Assembly (NCBI GenBank): GCA_022496805.1
Contig: CM040088.1
Coordinates: 41,939,436-42,003,435 of the forward strand
From: Pohlia nutans
Lineage: Eukaryota > Streptophyta > Bryopsida > Bryales > Mniaceae
Direction of reading: 5' to 3'
DNA: 64,000 bases
Shown here: positions 13,035 through 23,083 of the stretch, one piece after another
How the letters are laid out: every line of letters starts with the position of its first letter
Position numbering within the stretch: the first letter of the stretch is position 1
Made by a program: the position numbers and the translations under genes
Notes under the pieces: generated by a model
The model's input: the letters and a program-made list of their open reading frames with translations, nothing else
The model's database searches: none
Told to the model about the DNA's origin: nothing

Positions 13035-14330
13035 ATGGATCAATGGCGGCAACGTCTTCTTGCAACTCGAGATCTCTTTCTCGAGGATGATGAAGATGAC
13101 AATTCATATTGAATTGGGTTGTGAGGTTAGGGTTGCGGAGGGTACCTCGTAAAATACCTAGGTACCTATATGAGAAATTCACATTCTGGGAAATCTCTCA
13201 ACATAAAGAAATATAGATACAAAAATGCACGCATGGTGTCTGATTATTTTGTAGATAACCCTGTGTTTGGACCAGTAATTTTCGTCACGGCTATCGTATG
13301 CGACGGTCAATTTTTTTTACCATCTTGGAGAGGGTTTGTCCTAGAGACAATTCCTTTGTTCAGAAAACGAATGCATGTGGTTTTTTAGGTTTGTCCCCGC
13401 ACGAGAAGATCACGTTTACATTGAGGATGTTGTGTTACAAGTTGTGTGCTGATGCCACTGAGGAGTACTATAGGACAAGTGAGACTACGACAATGGGGTC
13501 CATGAAATGGTTTTGTGTTGCCATTAAGTCTGAGTTCGAGACTTATTATATGAGGGAGCCTATGCGAGCTGACTTTGATAAGCAATTGGCAATTAATGCC
13601 AATCGTGGCTTTTCTGGAATGTTTGCCTCGCTTGACTGTATGCATTATGAGTGGAAGAAATGCCCGGTGGTTTAGTAGGGAGATTTTGGTGATAGAGATG
13701 GCAAGAAGTCCATTATTTTGGAGGCCGTGGCAGATGGTGGATTGCACATATGGCATGCATTTTTTCGGCTACCAGGTTCTAACAACGACTTGAACATGTT
13801 GAATATGTCATCTCTCATCCACAACATTGTGACTAGCGAGGCTTACGACATGCGATTTGAGGTAAACGGTTGTGAGTACAACGGGTACTATCTACTCACA
13901 GATGGAATATATTCCGAGTGGTCATGCTTCGTACAAAGCATCCATTAGCCACATGATTAGTTCTAAGCGCAGCCATTTCGCTGAACGATAGGAGGTGGTC
14001 CACAAGGATGTTGGAAGATGTTTTGGTGTGTTGCAGGCCTGTTTTGCGATCATTCAAAGCCCTTGCCGCCATTGGAGCATAGAGGTCATATCAAACATTA
14101 TGTTCACGTGTTTCATTTTACACAACATAATACTTGACGACGAAGGAGTTGAAAGACTAAATGATGTCATTGATGAGTTGCATGATGGAATCATTCTATT
14201 GCAAAGGGGTTTGTCCTTTGATGAGTTAGTCACTAGTACATTGGAGATTGAAAATGTAGACTCTCATTTTGGACTCTGTAGTGACCTAATTAAATACTCG
14301 TGGATGTTGAAAGGCACCAATTTGGCATGA
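13035..14330 (+). pseudogene. Decayed PIF/Harbinger nuclease
   Basis: Translated in pieces, the segment parallels the intact nuclease at 36383-37681. It has the SDYFVDNPVFGP block, ADATEEYYRTSETTTMGSMK, INANRGFSGMFASLDCMHYEW (the first catalytic Asp region), then LEAVADGGLHIWHAFFRLPG with SNNDLNML (second Asp), NGYYLLTDGIYSEWSCF, and after a frameshift the KDVGRCFGVLQACFAI region, where the catalytic Glu of the DVER motif has become Gly. In-frame stops follow DDNSY near 13110, CPVV near 13673 and QSIH near 13946. The start at 13035 mirrors the MDxxRWRE opening of the intact protein. It is convergent with the Myb-like relic at 17.5-19.0 kb, the arrangement of the intact Harbinger element, so both probably belong to one old transposon. 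Confidence 0.85.
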
Positions 14331-15241
14331 TATATAAATGTGTGACAATCATTGGTAGAAACTATGGCTATTCAATGTCAAGTCAAGGCCAAAATTATGT
14401 GCTATGTCTATGTTTTGTGAATTACTCTTCTGTCTTATGACATTCTATGTGGTAGGCATTTTCAGTCCAACATGCTCAATGTTGTCTCATGGCACACCAT
14501 CACCACGAATATCTACATATGGGTTCCATTGTCCCGCTCTCATCCCCCTACAACACCACCACGGAAACCACCAGATCTGATCCCATCTACTTGATAGTCC
14601 AAATTAGAGGGATCCTGATGCTGAAAAGTGTCATGAGGTTGAGAAGTGCCACGAGGCTGCCACTCTCTACAAACCCTCAGTACATGAAGGCCACAATCAA
14701 GAAAATAAGGCCACGAACGGATCATGAATCACACCACAAACATGTAGTTGATTGCAACATGAAGACCATTGCATAACTCTCCTCACTGAGGCATGGCCAT
14801 ATCAAACTGATCAGAAAGATACATTATCACAAACACAAGGAAGCACATGATCATAAGCCCCACCAACCTGAATACCACCTTAATCGCGAACAAGACCACG
14901 AGAGTAAAGTCATAGAACTGATCGTGAGATAAAAACCTCTCTGAAGCTTGAATACTAGTTACATGACTAAGACCACAATCATACGATGACGAGCATCATC
15001 ACGAGCCAATCTCTACGAACAGATGAACACCATGAACAAGACCATGAGCAGATGATGAGGATCATGACCAAAAAGTCCACAATCAAATGACGAGCATCAC
15101 AAGCACCAAGACCACGCCGTATGACAAGGATCACGAGCAACAAGACTAATTATGATCAGATAACGAGCACCATGAGCAACAAGACCATGATCAAATGAGG
15201 AGTACCACGAGAAATAAGACTATGATTAGATGATGAACATC
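14331..15241. repeat. Degenerate simple repeat rich in GACCACGAGCA-like phrases
   Basis: From about 14800 the DNA is an imperfect reiteration of AGACCA, ATGACGAGCA and CACGAGCAACAAGACC. The same texture resumes at about 17370-17560, just beyond the CACTA-type element, which therefore inserted into this tract. It sits between the nuclease and Myb-like relics, where the intact Harbinger also has a tandem repeat. Short frames here show no motif. Confidence 0.5.
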
Positions 15242-15383
15242 GATCACTAGTAGAAATTCTGTGACCGGATCAACAAAAAACCAACAGGAAAGCGTTGGCC
15301 GCGTCTGTGACTTAGGACGCGTTGATCTGGACATGAATTAACAGAGAGTTGTTGATCCGTTCTGTTGATTTGGTCACCAGAAA

Positions 15384-15612
15384 AGAAGAAAAAAAAAAAA
15401 AAAAAAAAAAAAAAAACATTTTTTTTTGATGCCCGGATCTTTATATGAAAAACATAAAAAGAGAATAATAATATTTGAAATCCCGAAATCCGGGCAGTCC
15501 TGACATCCGGGCAGCCCGAACCCAAATCTATCAAATGAATGCCCCCCGGGTTTGAACCGGGGATCTCATGGCTACAACCCACAACCTTCAACCATTACAA
15601 CATGGCCGAAAT
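15384..15612 (-). repeat. tRNA-like SINE relic
   Basis: On the minus strand, GGCCATGTTGTAATGG near 15605-15590 resembles a Pol III A box and GGTTCAAACCC near 15557-15547 matches the B-box consensus, at tRNA-like spacing. The tract then runs about 160 bp to a homopolymer stretch at 15388-15428. That is the layout of a tRNA-derived SINE. The anticodon arm does not fold convincingly, so this is not called a tRNA gene. Target duplications were not found. Confidence 0.4.
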
Positions 15613-15934
15613 TACTTGTTTGATCATGGCTATTGTCACCTATTAAACTTTAATTGCGGTAAAGTCCAAAATCAGTGAACTTTGGCGGCTTATATCTCCT
15701 TCATATAGTGTTCGTTTTTAATGGAAATTGTTGGAAAAGTTGCGTCTTGAAGTCTAGTTTGTGTGGTAAAATTTTCACTTCAATCCAAGATGATATGAAT
15801 TTCTGAGAAGCATTTTACTAGAGGGGATTTGGCCAAGAAACATTTGAATGTTAGTTTTTTACCACTTTGCAATAATATTCAACTTTTTGACATTTTATGC
15901 ATGCATGTTATTTTTAGGTTGGATTCCAATTTAA

Positions 15935-16511
15935 CCCCTATATGCCCACAACCCTCTCCATATTTTGAGAATTGTAAAAATCGATGCCTTATAATATGAA
16001 ACTAAGAGGGGTATTTTGAATTTCATGTGTGAATAAAATTTATATATTATGAATTTAAGATTCTATCCATTTGGTTAGATCTATGGTTACAATTACCAAT
16101 ATTTTCTATAGTATTTGAAACGTAAAGTTCAAAATTCTATTGTAATTTGATTGCGAGTAAGATATTGACAATTTGTGAATGAAATTGGTTGTGATGAGTT
16201 GAAATGTAATATTCTAAGTATAGTGATTTTGAAATTTTTTGGGTTACTTAATTTTACCATTTTACTGTTTCAAGAGCATTTTTGCACTATTTTGAACTAA
16301 GATCTTAAATTTTTTTGATGAAGCATTGCAACATGAAATGAGACATAATTTTTACAAATCATCCCCTTTGTAATCAGTTCGCACATGCATGAAGCTAACT
16401 TCCTATTAAACCTATAGTAAAAATCCACATTGCAAAAAGTACATGAAAGGTGAAAAAACGTGGATGAAATTTGTACAATGTCCAAAAAATAAACGCTTTG
16501 ACAGTTAAGGG
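15935..16511 (-). mobile_element. TTAA-flanked MITE, family B, copy A
   Basis: TTAA (15931-15934) is followed by CCCCTATATGCCC; the right end is GACAGTTAAGGG followed by TTCG (16512-16515), a decayed TTAA. The body is a reverse-orientation copy of the element at 45551-46125, sharing for example CATCCCCTTTGTAATC, GAAGCTAACTTCC and TAGATTCTATCCAT. No open frame of note. CCC...GGG between TTAA sites is the piggyBac superfamily signature. Confidence 0.7.
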
Positions 16512-17556
16512 TTCGTTCTAGTCGTTGATGTAAAACTTATGCATGAGTTTGAATTTCCAAGCCATTTTGAACATATAAAGTTTATGTATAAAAAATATTT
16601 TGTACCAATATTTCCTAAATAACTTTCTAGTTGGAAGTTATTTGGTTAGAGTAGGTTTAGTAATATCATTTCAAAGTGCTAAATATTTTGAATTTATTTC
16701 ATATATAATGTGGATTAGAAATTGGATTTAATTGTCTTCATTATTTAATGATTGAATTTGAAAGCTAGGGCATCTCTCTTTTAATTGAAAAATGTTGTTA
16801 ACTCACCACCATTCACCATTCCAAAGTTTGAAAATCAGTGAAAATATATGATTTTTTTTACTTTTAGAACTACGCTACAATTTTCATATTTCCTGAAGCT
16901 TGAAACCAAGTAGTATAATATTTATAATAACATACATTGTTATTATGTTCTTATAATATACATATTGTTAATATGTTATTACAATTCCATTATTATAACG
17001 TATTACTTATAAAAAGATTCCTAAATAGTCAAAGAATATTCTAAGAATTTTTTTAGAATGCTATAACCTATGCTGAAAAGATTCCAAAAGGATTCCAAAA
17101 AGGATTTTAAAAAGATTCTAAAATGATTCTCAGACAGTCCAAAAGATTCCTAAAAGATTCCTTGAATATTATTTAAAAGATTCCATATTTCCTAAATTTT
17201 TGTTGATTTGGTTATTGCACTATTCAAATCAACAGAAAGTAAATACGCAATTTGTTGGTTTTTACAAAAAGTTCAAAAGTCAGTGAAATCGGTCATTGCA
17301 GTGCGCAAATCAACCGAAATGCGTTGGTTTTGTGTTGATTTGGACAGCGTTTTCTAGTCGTGATCCCGAGCCAAAAAATACACTAGTACCACAAATAGAT
17401 GAGCATCATCACAAGGACCATGAATAGCTGACAGCATTATGACCAAAAAAAATACCAGGACCACAAAAAAGACTGTAAAAAACAACACTACAACCACATG
17501 ACACACGTCTGGAGCAAAAAAGATAACCAAGAAGGCCAATTGATCATAATCACGAC

Positions 17557-19038
17557 TCACGAGTGCATCGGAGAAGGCCGGGAATTGACCTTGAACTGGT
17601 TGGTGTGCTCTTCGTCCAACTCTGGAAGTTCTATGAAATCCCTCTCTCCCAGTTGAACGGCTTCTGTATTTTCCAATTCATGGTCGAAATCCTCATCTTC
17701 ATTCTCGAGGTCACCTTCCTCGTAAGCATCGCCTTCTTCGAAATGCACCCGTGCCACTCGCAGTTGCCTTCGAGTTTCTTCATCTTCACGAGCCTTCAAC
17801 GCCGCCGCTTCTTGTTGCCTCGCCGCCTTGGCCAATTCCAGTTCTTAGCGTTCACGCCGCTCCTGCAATTCTTTAGTAGCCAAATTCGCCATCCTTTGCC
17901 TCAACTTGTTCAATTCCTCCTCTCTAAGTAGACGAAGATATTCTTGAGCCTCCGGCGTTGTAAGCTGGTCCATCGGGGTCGTAAATAATAGCAACATGTT
18001 GTGGTACTCAATGCTTGCCGCGTTGCGTAGTGGCATGTATTCACAATCAAACGACCCAAGGGCTCCCAAAGCTAACGACTCTTGATGAGTGCTTAGGAAA
18101 TTATATCTTCAATTTATGTAGATATTAGAAAAAATTAAGGAAATTTTGAGTACTTAATAAGGACATTTTGAGAACTTATTAAGCACATTTAGTTCTTATT
18201 AACGACTAGTTGCAGCCATATTTTAGTCGTTCTGGAGTATCAATTATTTCTCAAACATCGTCAAAATTTAGTATGTTTGAGAATGACATAATATATGTAG
18301 TTACTAATTTATATTGCATTGTCATTTCAAATGATAAATTTTTTGCTTAATAATTCATAAAAATAATCACTAGTTACAATTTTTGTAGGTCGTGTTACTG
18401 TGAATGTACCTAGTGTTGCTTTTGCCATCCCCTAACACTACTAGAAAATCCAACTAATCTGTTGATTCGGTCGCGTTGACAGAGACACTTTTTTGTTGAT
18501 TTGGTCAATTTTTTGTTCAAATCAACAGAAAAGTGTCCCGGTCAACGCGACCGAATCAACAGATTAGTTGGATTTTCTAGTAGTGTAAAACCACTTTGGC
18601 TTGACTGAATGCTACTTTATCTTGCACCTTGTTAGCTCGTTGGACCTCTTTCACTACCTTCCTACCACCGGGTCTAAGTATGAATGTCATGCTCGTAAAT
18701 GCATCACCTGCAATTTCCACAGCACTCACTGACTCTGGATTGCCCACTTGGGAACCCGCTTGCAACTTGTGATCAGAGGAACCCGAAACTCTCCTAAAAA
18801 GAGTGGTACGTCGGGTTGTGGTAACACCATCAGCCCACCGCGAGAATTTCTTTACCAACTCCCAACAGTGTTCAAACATGAATTCTTGGTTTTTAGCACT
18901 CTTTACACAATACAGATCTTTTGCCATGCGAATTATGTCCACCGTTTTAGTACCGCTTTTGTGGTGTCTTTTAATTTGGTTATAGCTACCAATGAATTTG
19001 GCCATGTCATGTTTAATTATTCCCCATTTTGATTCCAA
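17557..19038 (-). pseudogene. Decayed Harbinger Myb/SANT-like protein
   Basis: Two minus-strand blocks lie either side of the 150-bp CACTA MITE. The block at 19038-18586 contains ESKWGIIKHDMAKFIGSYNQ, HKSGTKTVDIIRMAKDLY and FEHCWELVKKFSRWAD, matching the trihelix-like domain of the intact protein at 33446-34630 (ESKWGCIKHDVSKYEG, ISGTSVEDI, THCWEILRECPRWAD). The block at 18069-17557 contains EYLRLLREEELNKLRQRM, matching EYLRLRRGEELQKLKKRL. A stop near 17846, an insertion and the lack of an N-terminus show that it is dead. In PIF/Harbinger elements this partner binds DNA and helps bring in the nuclease. Confidence 0.75.
18436..18585. mobile_element. 150-bp palindromic CACTA MITE, copy 1
   Basis: Begins CACTACTAGAAAATCC and ends GGATTTTCTAGTAGTG, flanked by TAA on both sides (18433-18435, 18586-18588). 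The two arms are complementary nearly to the centre, so the whole unit is one hairpin. It splits the Myb-like relic. A second 150-bp copy lies at 49541-49690. Confidence 0.9.
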
Positions 19039-19424
19039 TGATCGTGCCCCTCTGTGTCCTACGGGTCTACAATTATCTTAATGCACAAAAATGCGTTCCC
19101 AAAATAAATTGCCCTTTTGTCGATTTCCACAAATGGGATCCTAAGAGATCGCTAGCATTTCAAAAATTCTAAGGGCAACAAAAGGCTATTAATAATCTTT
19201 TGCAATGCACTCTACCCGACCTTAAATGAATTGGATTGCAGCAACTTTTTCCTTGTTCTTATACAATAGGTGGGACGAACAGCTATGAGCGCAGTCACTT
19301 TGAGCATTCCCACCTGCTTTTTCCAGTAGCCACGTCAACTAGTTACCACCGCTTTTGACTTATTTGCTCCTATCTGGCATCCCAAAACCGGCTTTAACAT
19401 CTATTTAATTAGGATGAAGCCATT

Positions 19425-19760
19425 AGAAAGTTTCTAAGGTCTCCAAAGGGCCGCGAGTTGAACCAAATGCCTCATGCACAGAAATCAATATAGAAAGAAA
19501 AAAATCCAGGCAATTTTTTTTTAAATTTAAAAATATTATTAAAATATTGTTAAAGAATGTAAAAATTTATATTTAAATCATTTTTAAATTATTATTATTT
19601 TTAAATATTATTAAAAAACATTAAAATTTAATAATTCCAGATCTGACGTGGCCAAATTTTGGCCACGTAGGATTCAATTTTTTATATTTTTTATATTTTT
19701 TAATATTTTTTTGCATAGCATCTTTAACCAAATTCGCAGTCCTTTGAAGGTTTCAAAACT
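19425..19760 (+). repeat. Dispersed repeat, copy 2 (partner at 12066-12445)
   Basis: Same order of landmarks as copy 1: TCTCCAAAGGGCCG, ATGCACAGAAATCAATAT, an AT-rich core, GTGGCCAAATTTTGGCC, CCAAATTCGCAG and GGTTTCAAAAC. Noncoding. Confidence 0.5.
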
Positions 19761-19902
19761 TTTGTAACGCAGCTCTTAGCCCAATATACATTTGATTTCA
19801 AAACCCAAAGAACCTGGCATTATAGTCTCAAAGGATGGGACGACAATGTATACTTATAAAGTTCCCTAACAATTTATACTTCCAAATTTATACTGTGATT
19901 AA

Positions 19903-21242
19903 CCCCTAAAGGACCATAGCTATGTTCCTCTCCAAACACTCCAAAGTACCCCTTCTCATAAAAAAACAAATATTTTTTGATCTATGACCTTTTTGATCAA
20001 TCCAACCATAGGATATTTCAAGCAACTTGAATTTGTTACCACCTACAAATTTTCAACCGTTTAGAGTTCTTCAATAGTAAGATTATAAGCTTCAAAGTTG
20101 GTTGCACCTTTTTTTTTGGCATGCTGCCCATATTTGAAACTTTCTGAAAATGCCGAAAATGCAAAGTTTAGGAGTGATTGCAAGCTACGGTCTACCAAGT
20201 GGGGAGTGCAGATTGTGCAGCTAAAGGCCATGCAACTTGTGCACTGGCGTAGTAATGCGCACCTCTCAACTTTCAATTAGATCAAAAATTTCACCATCCC
20301 AAACAGGGTTTATGCTAATACTTTCACTTTAGCAATTGTTAAGTTAATTTCAAGTCTTTGGGCATTACTCAATAGCCTTTTCTGTTTTTTACCGAGTATG
20401 GGTAATTAGAGCCTTTTTTACATGACATCCTTAGCTAGGTTTTATGAAAAATGCATTTCATATCCCACCTCTGAAATTGAACCATTATTTCATTTCCAAA
20501 AAAAAAAATCCAAAAAAAAGTTTTAACTGCACGAAAATCTTGAAAAACAAAAACATCACCAAACAATTAATTAAAAAATAAGTAAGCGTAGTACCCAAAA
20601 AATTAAAATATGGTACCTTTGTACACACTTGTGGTATGTTGCTATAAATTTGTGAAGTTCAAATTTGACCCCCTTCTAGCATTTCCCATAAAATAGGTGC
20701 ACTTTTGACAAGCGACACGCTACCAAATCTAAGTAGAAATGCTTAATTTGGATAGAAAGATTGAAAATTTGCAAACTTTATTGTGGTAGACATCTTAACT
20801 TTAGAATTCTAGAAACAATGCAATTTGTTTCGTCACAAAATTCCATTCCAATATTTATTGATGATTTTCCAAAGATTGGGTAAGTGCACAAATTTGCATG
20901 CCGCGACAAAAAGTTTGGGTGACCGTAGCTTGCGACCACCCTAGTCTCAAATTTGGTAAAATGAATTTGGCAATTGTGTGCATGAGGGTGTTAGCTCATT
21001 GTGTGCAAAAATTTAGATGCATAGCTCATTGTATGAAAATTTTCAGGAGCTGCCCGCAGTTAGGTTTTTCACCTTTGCATGATTGTATCTTTTGATTTAT
21101 ACATCACGTACGTATGCAAATTACCATCCCATCTTCGTTACAAAGAGTGGAATCACCACAAAAAATCTCAAGAACTAAGGATCAATACTCATTCCACAGT
21201 GAGCTGATCGAATTTGGAAAATCAGCATTGGTTCTTGAGGGG
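19903..21242. mobile_element. 1.34-kb TTAA-flanked CCCC...GGGG element
   Basis: TTAA (19899-19902) is followed by CCCCTAAAGGACCA; the right end TGGTTCTTGAGGGG is followed by TTAA (21243-21246). The termini are inverted repeats at 11 of 14 positions. This is the longest single-unit member of the TTAA group. The interior has only short frames without recognisable domains, so it is non-autonomous or decayed. Confidence 0.6.
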
Positions 21243-21246
21243 TTAA

Positions 21247-22375
21247 TTGAAGCTCTCAATATTATTCTTCTAGCATTAAAATACAGATTCTTTCTTGTTG
21301 AATCAACTATATTATCCCATATTGAAAACTTTGAGAAAAAACATGGCAAACAATACAGTTCATGCACGTAAGGACAAGATGGATTGATTTTAACAACAGA
21401 ACTAGAATACTCAAAGTACTGTACATTTGTATATTGGCTTGTCACTGCCAAAACCTTGTGCCTCTACAATTGCAAAAACCAAGTGCCTCACTATTCACTT
21501 CTCCTGCCCAAACAACGATCCCGTGCCTAAACAGCCAAATTTTGGCCAGCACAGATTTTTGGACGGGCAGGCGAGCAGTCTGTTGTAAATCATCTTAGGG
21601 CTTAATCATCTCGCAACCCCACAAAGCTCTTAGAATTTTTCTAATGGAAACTTCTCGTCAACTGGCGCTCTTCCTCATGTATAATTTTTTTGTCTTTTGT
21701 TGAATAGGCTTGTCCTACACCACGTCCCCCCTCTCAATCCATCGAACCCTCTACCAACTCCATAAAACCCTAAATCTTAAAAAGGAAGAGTGACTTACCT
21801 CCAAATCTACCGCTAAATCGTGCAAAGTTGCATGCGCCACTGCAGCGCCAGTCCGCCCTTGACCGTCTTCAACCGATCGCCCCGCTTGCAGCAATGTCGT
21901 CGCTCGACCACGCCCTAAACCCTGCCGCTACTGATCCGCTGTACCTTCTCGATGCGGCGCCGACCTCCCTCACCAAAGTCCTTCCTTAGTCACTTTGTTC
22001 GCTATTTCCATAGCGCCCACCGCAATCTCTCCAACTTTGCAATAAAAAACAAGACACCCTGCTCGCATAGTCCGCCCGCCTTTCCGACATCCATAGCTCT
22101 CCGACCGCGACCACGCTCCACCGGCGGTCTGCCACCATGACATGCCATTGCTTCAGAAATAACAAAAATGATGAGGATCTCCCAATGAATTTCCGGCAAT
22201 TAGGCGCGTTGGAAACTACATTGCACTCTAGGAAATGGCAGGCAATCGATGAAATATAACAAGGCTGCGGCACTAGGAGCCGTTGAACGAGCCGCGGTGG
22301 AGGGAGGCGTGAAGCTTGGGCCCGCCAAACTATAGTACGGTCCTATATAGCGCCTACGGGTGCGGGTGCTCTTAG
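21247..22375. other. Intergenic segment with a GC-rich relic (21780-22140)
   Basis: From about 21780 to 22140 base composition shifts to GC-rich with CGCC/CGACC phrases unlike the AT-rich surroundings, which suggests a captured or degenerated gene or 5' leader. A short plus frame from 21895 (MSSLDHALNPAAT) stops after about 30 residues, and opposing frames have no motifs. No product can be named. Confidence 0.3.
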
Positions 22376-22505
22376 TTTGTGAAAAGAGAGGTTGAGAACC
22401 CAATAAAAGTAGACATGTCAGGTGCTTTAAATAAACTAGAGGTTTGAAGTTTCGAGGCACCAAAAACGGCGCCCAAAAACTTCCCAACCTCAATTTTCAA
22501 GCGCG
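22376..22505 (+). repeat. Dispersed repeat with an inverted copy at about 52150-52280
   Basis: Phrases AAAGAGAGGTTGAGAAC, AAAAGTAGACATGTC, AAACTAGAGGTTTGAAG and TTCCCAACCTCA occur here, and their reverse complements occur in reverse order near 52150-52280. This is an unclassified noncoding repeat of about 130 bp. Confidence 0.5.
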
Positions 22506-22765
22506 TTCTATAGTATTCTATTGTAATGGACGTTATGTTGCATAGGCTTCTTTGGCCTGACACATGTCTACATAGATTCGGTCTTCCTTGGCATGATACT
22601 ATATGGAGTGGATCTATTTTTAAAAACCAAAGCTTTAAAAGTTCACTCATTGAAATAGCTAAAACACTTACTGACAACCACTCACCAATCCAAAACTCAC
22701 TTGTACTTTATGGTCCCATAAATTTTTGAAGCCAATTTTCATTTCTCAAGAATTTAGGCAAAATG

Positions 22766-23083
22766 TCTTGAAGGTTAGATTAGAATGCCAAAGCCTCACA
22801 CAAACACTTGGAATGCATAGGAAAGAGATGATCTTTACTCATGGGCTGCCCCTCTTAAGTAGCACACCCAAGGGAGTCCCCTTGGCAAACCATATGGGAC
22901 ATCAGCCCATACTCCACTCCTAGTACACTAGGATCAGCCCATATCACTTGGGAGACCCAATTCTCATTACTTCTAACTAGTACCACTTCTCTAGTTGCAA
23001 CTCTAGCTCATTCGCATCATCTACTCTAGCTAATGCGCATGGCTATGAGCAACTTCAGCCCACGCAATCATCCTACTTCAACA
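22766..23083 (-). repeat. 3' LTR of the copia element
   Basis: Reads TCTTGAAGG...CTTCAACA on the plus strand, so element-sense TGTTGAAG...CCTTCAAGA; the terminal CA is GA. It reads the same as the other LTR base for base over 318 bp. The polyprotein stop (23068) lies inside it. Confidence 0.95.

Larger units (their letters stand above)
15245..17362. mobile_element. CACTA-like insertion of about 2.1 kb
   Basis: The left end CACTAGTAGAAA and the right end TTTCTAGTCGTG are inverted relatives of the CACTA termini, and the subterminal DNA carries the same GTTGATTTGG and CAAATCAAC phrases as the 150-bp MITEs at 18436 and 49541. The flanking triplets (GAT, ATC) do not match, so no clean target duplication survives. 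There is no transposase frame. The interior carries a SINE-like segment and a TTAA MITE. Confidence 0.5.

Noticed and set aside
15529..15612. Functional tRNA gene on the minus strand
   Set aside because: A- and B-box words are present but no convincing acceptor or anticodon stem; kept only as a SINE relic.
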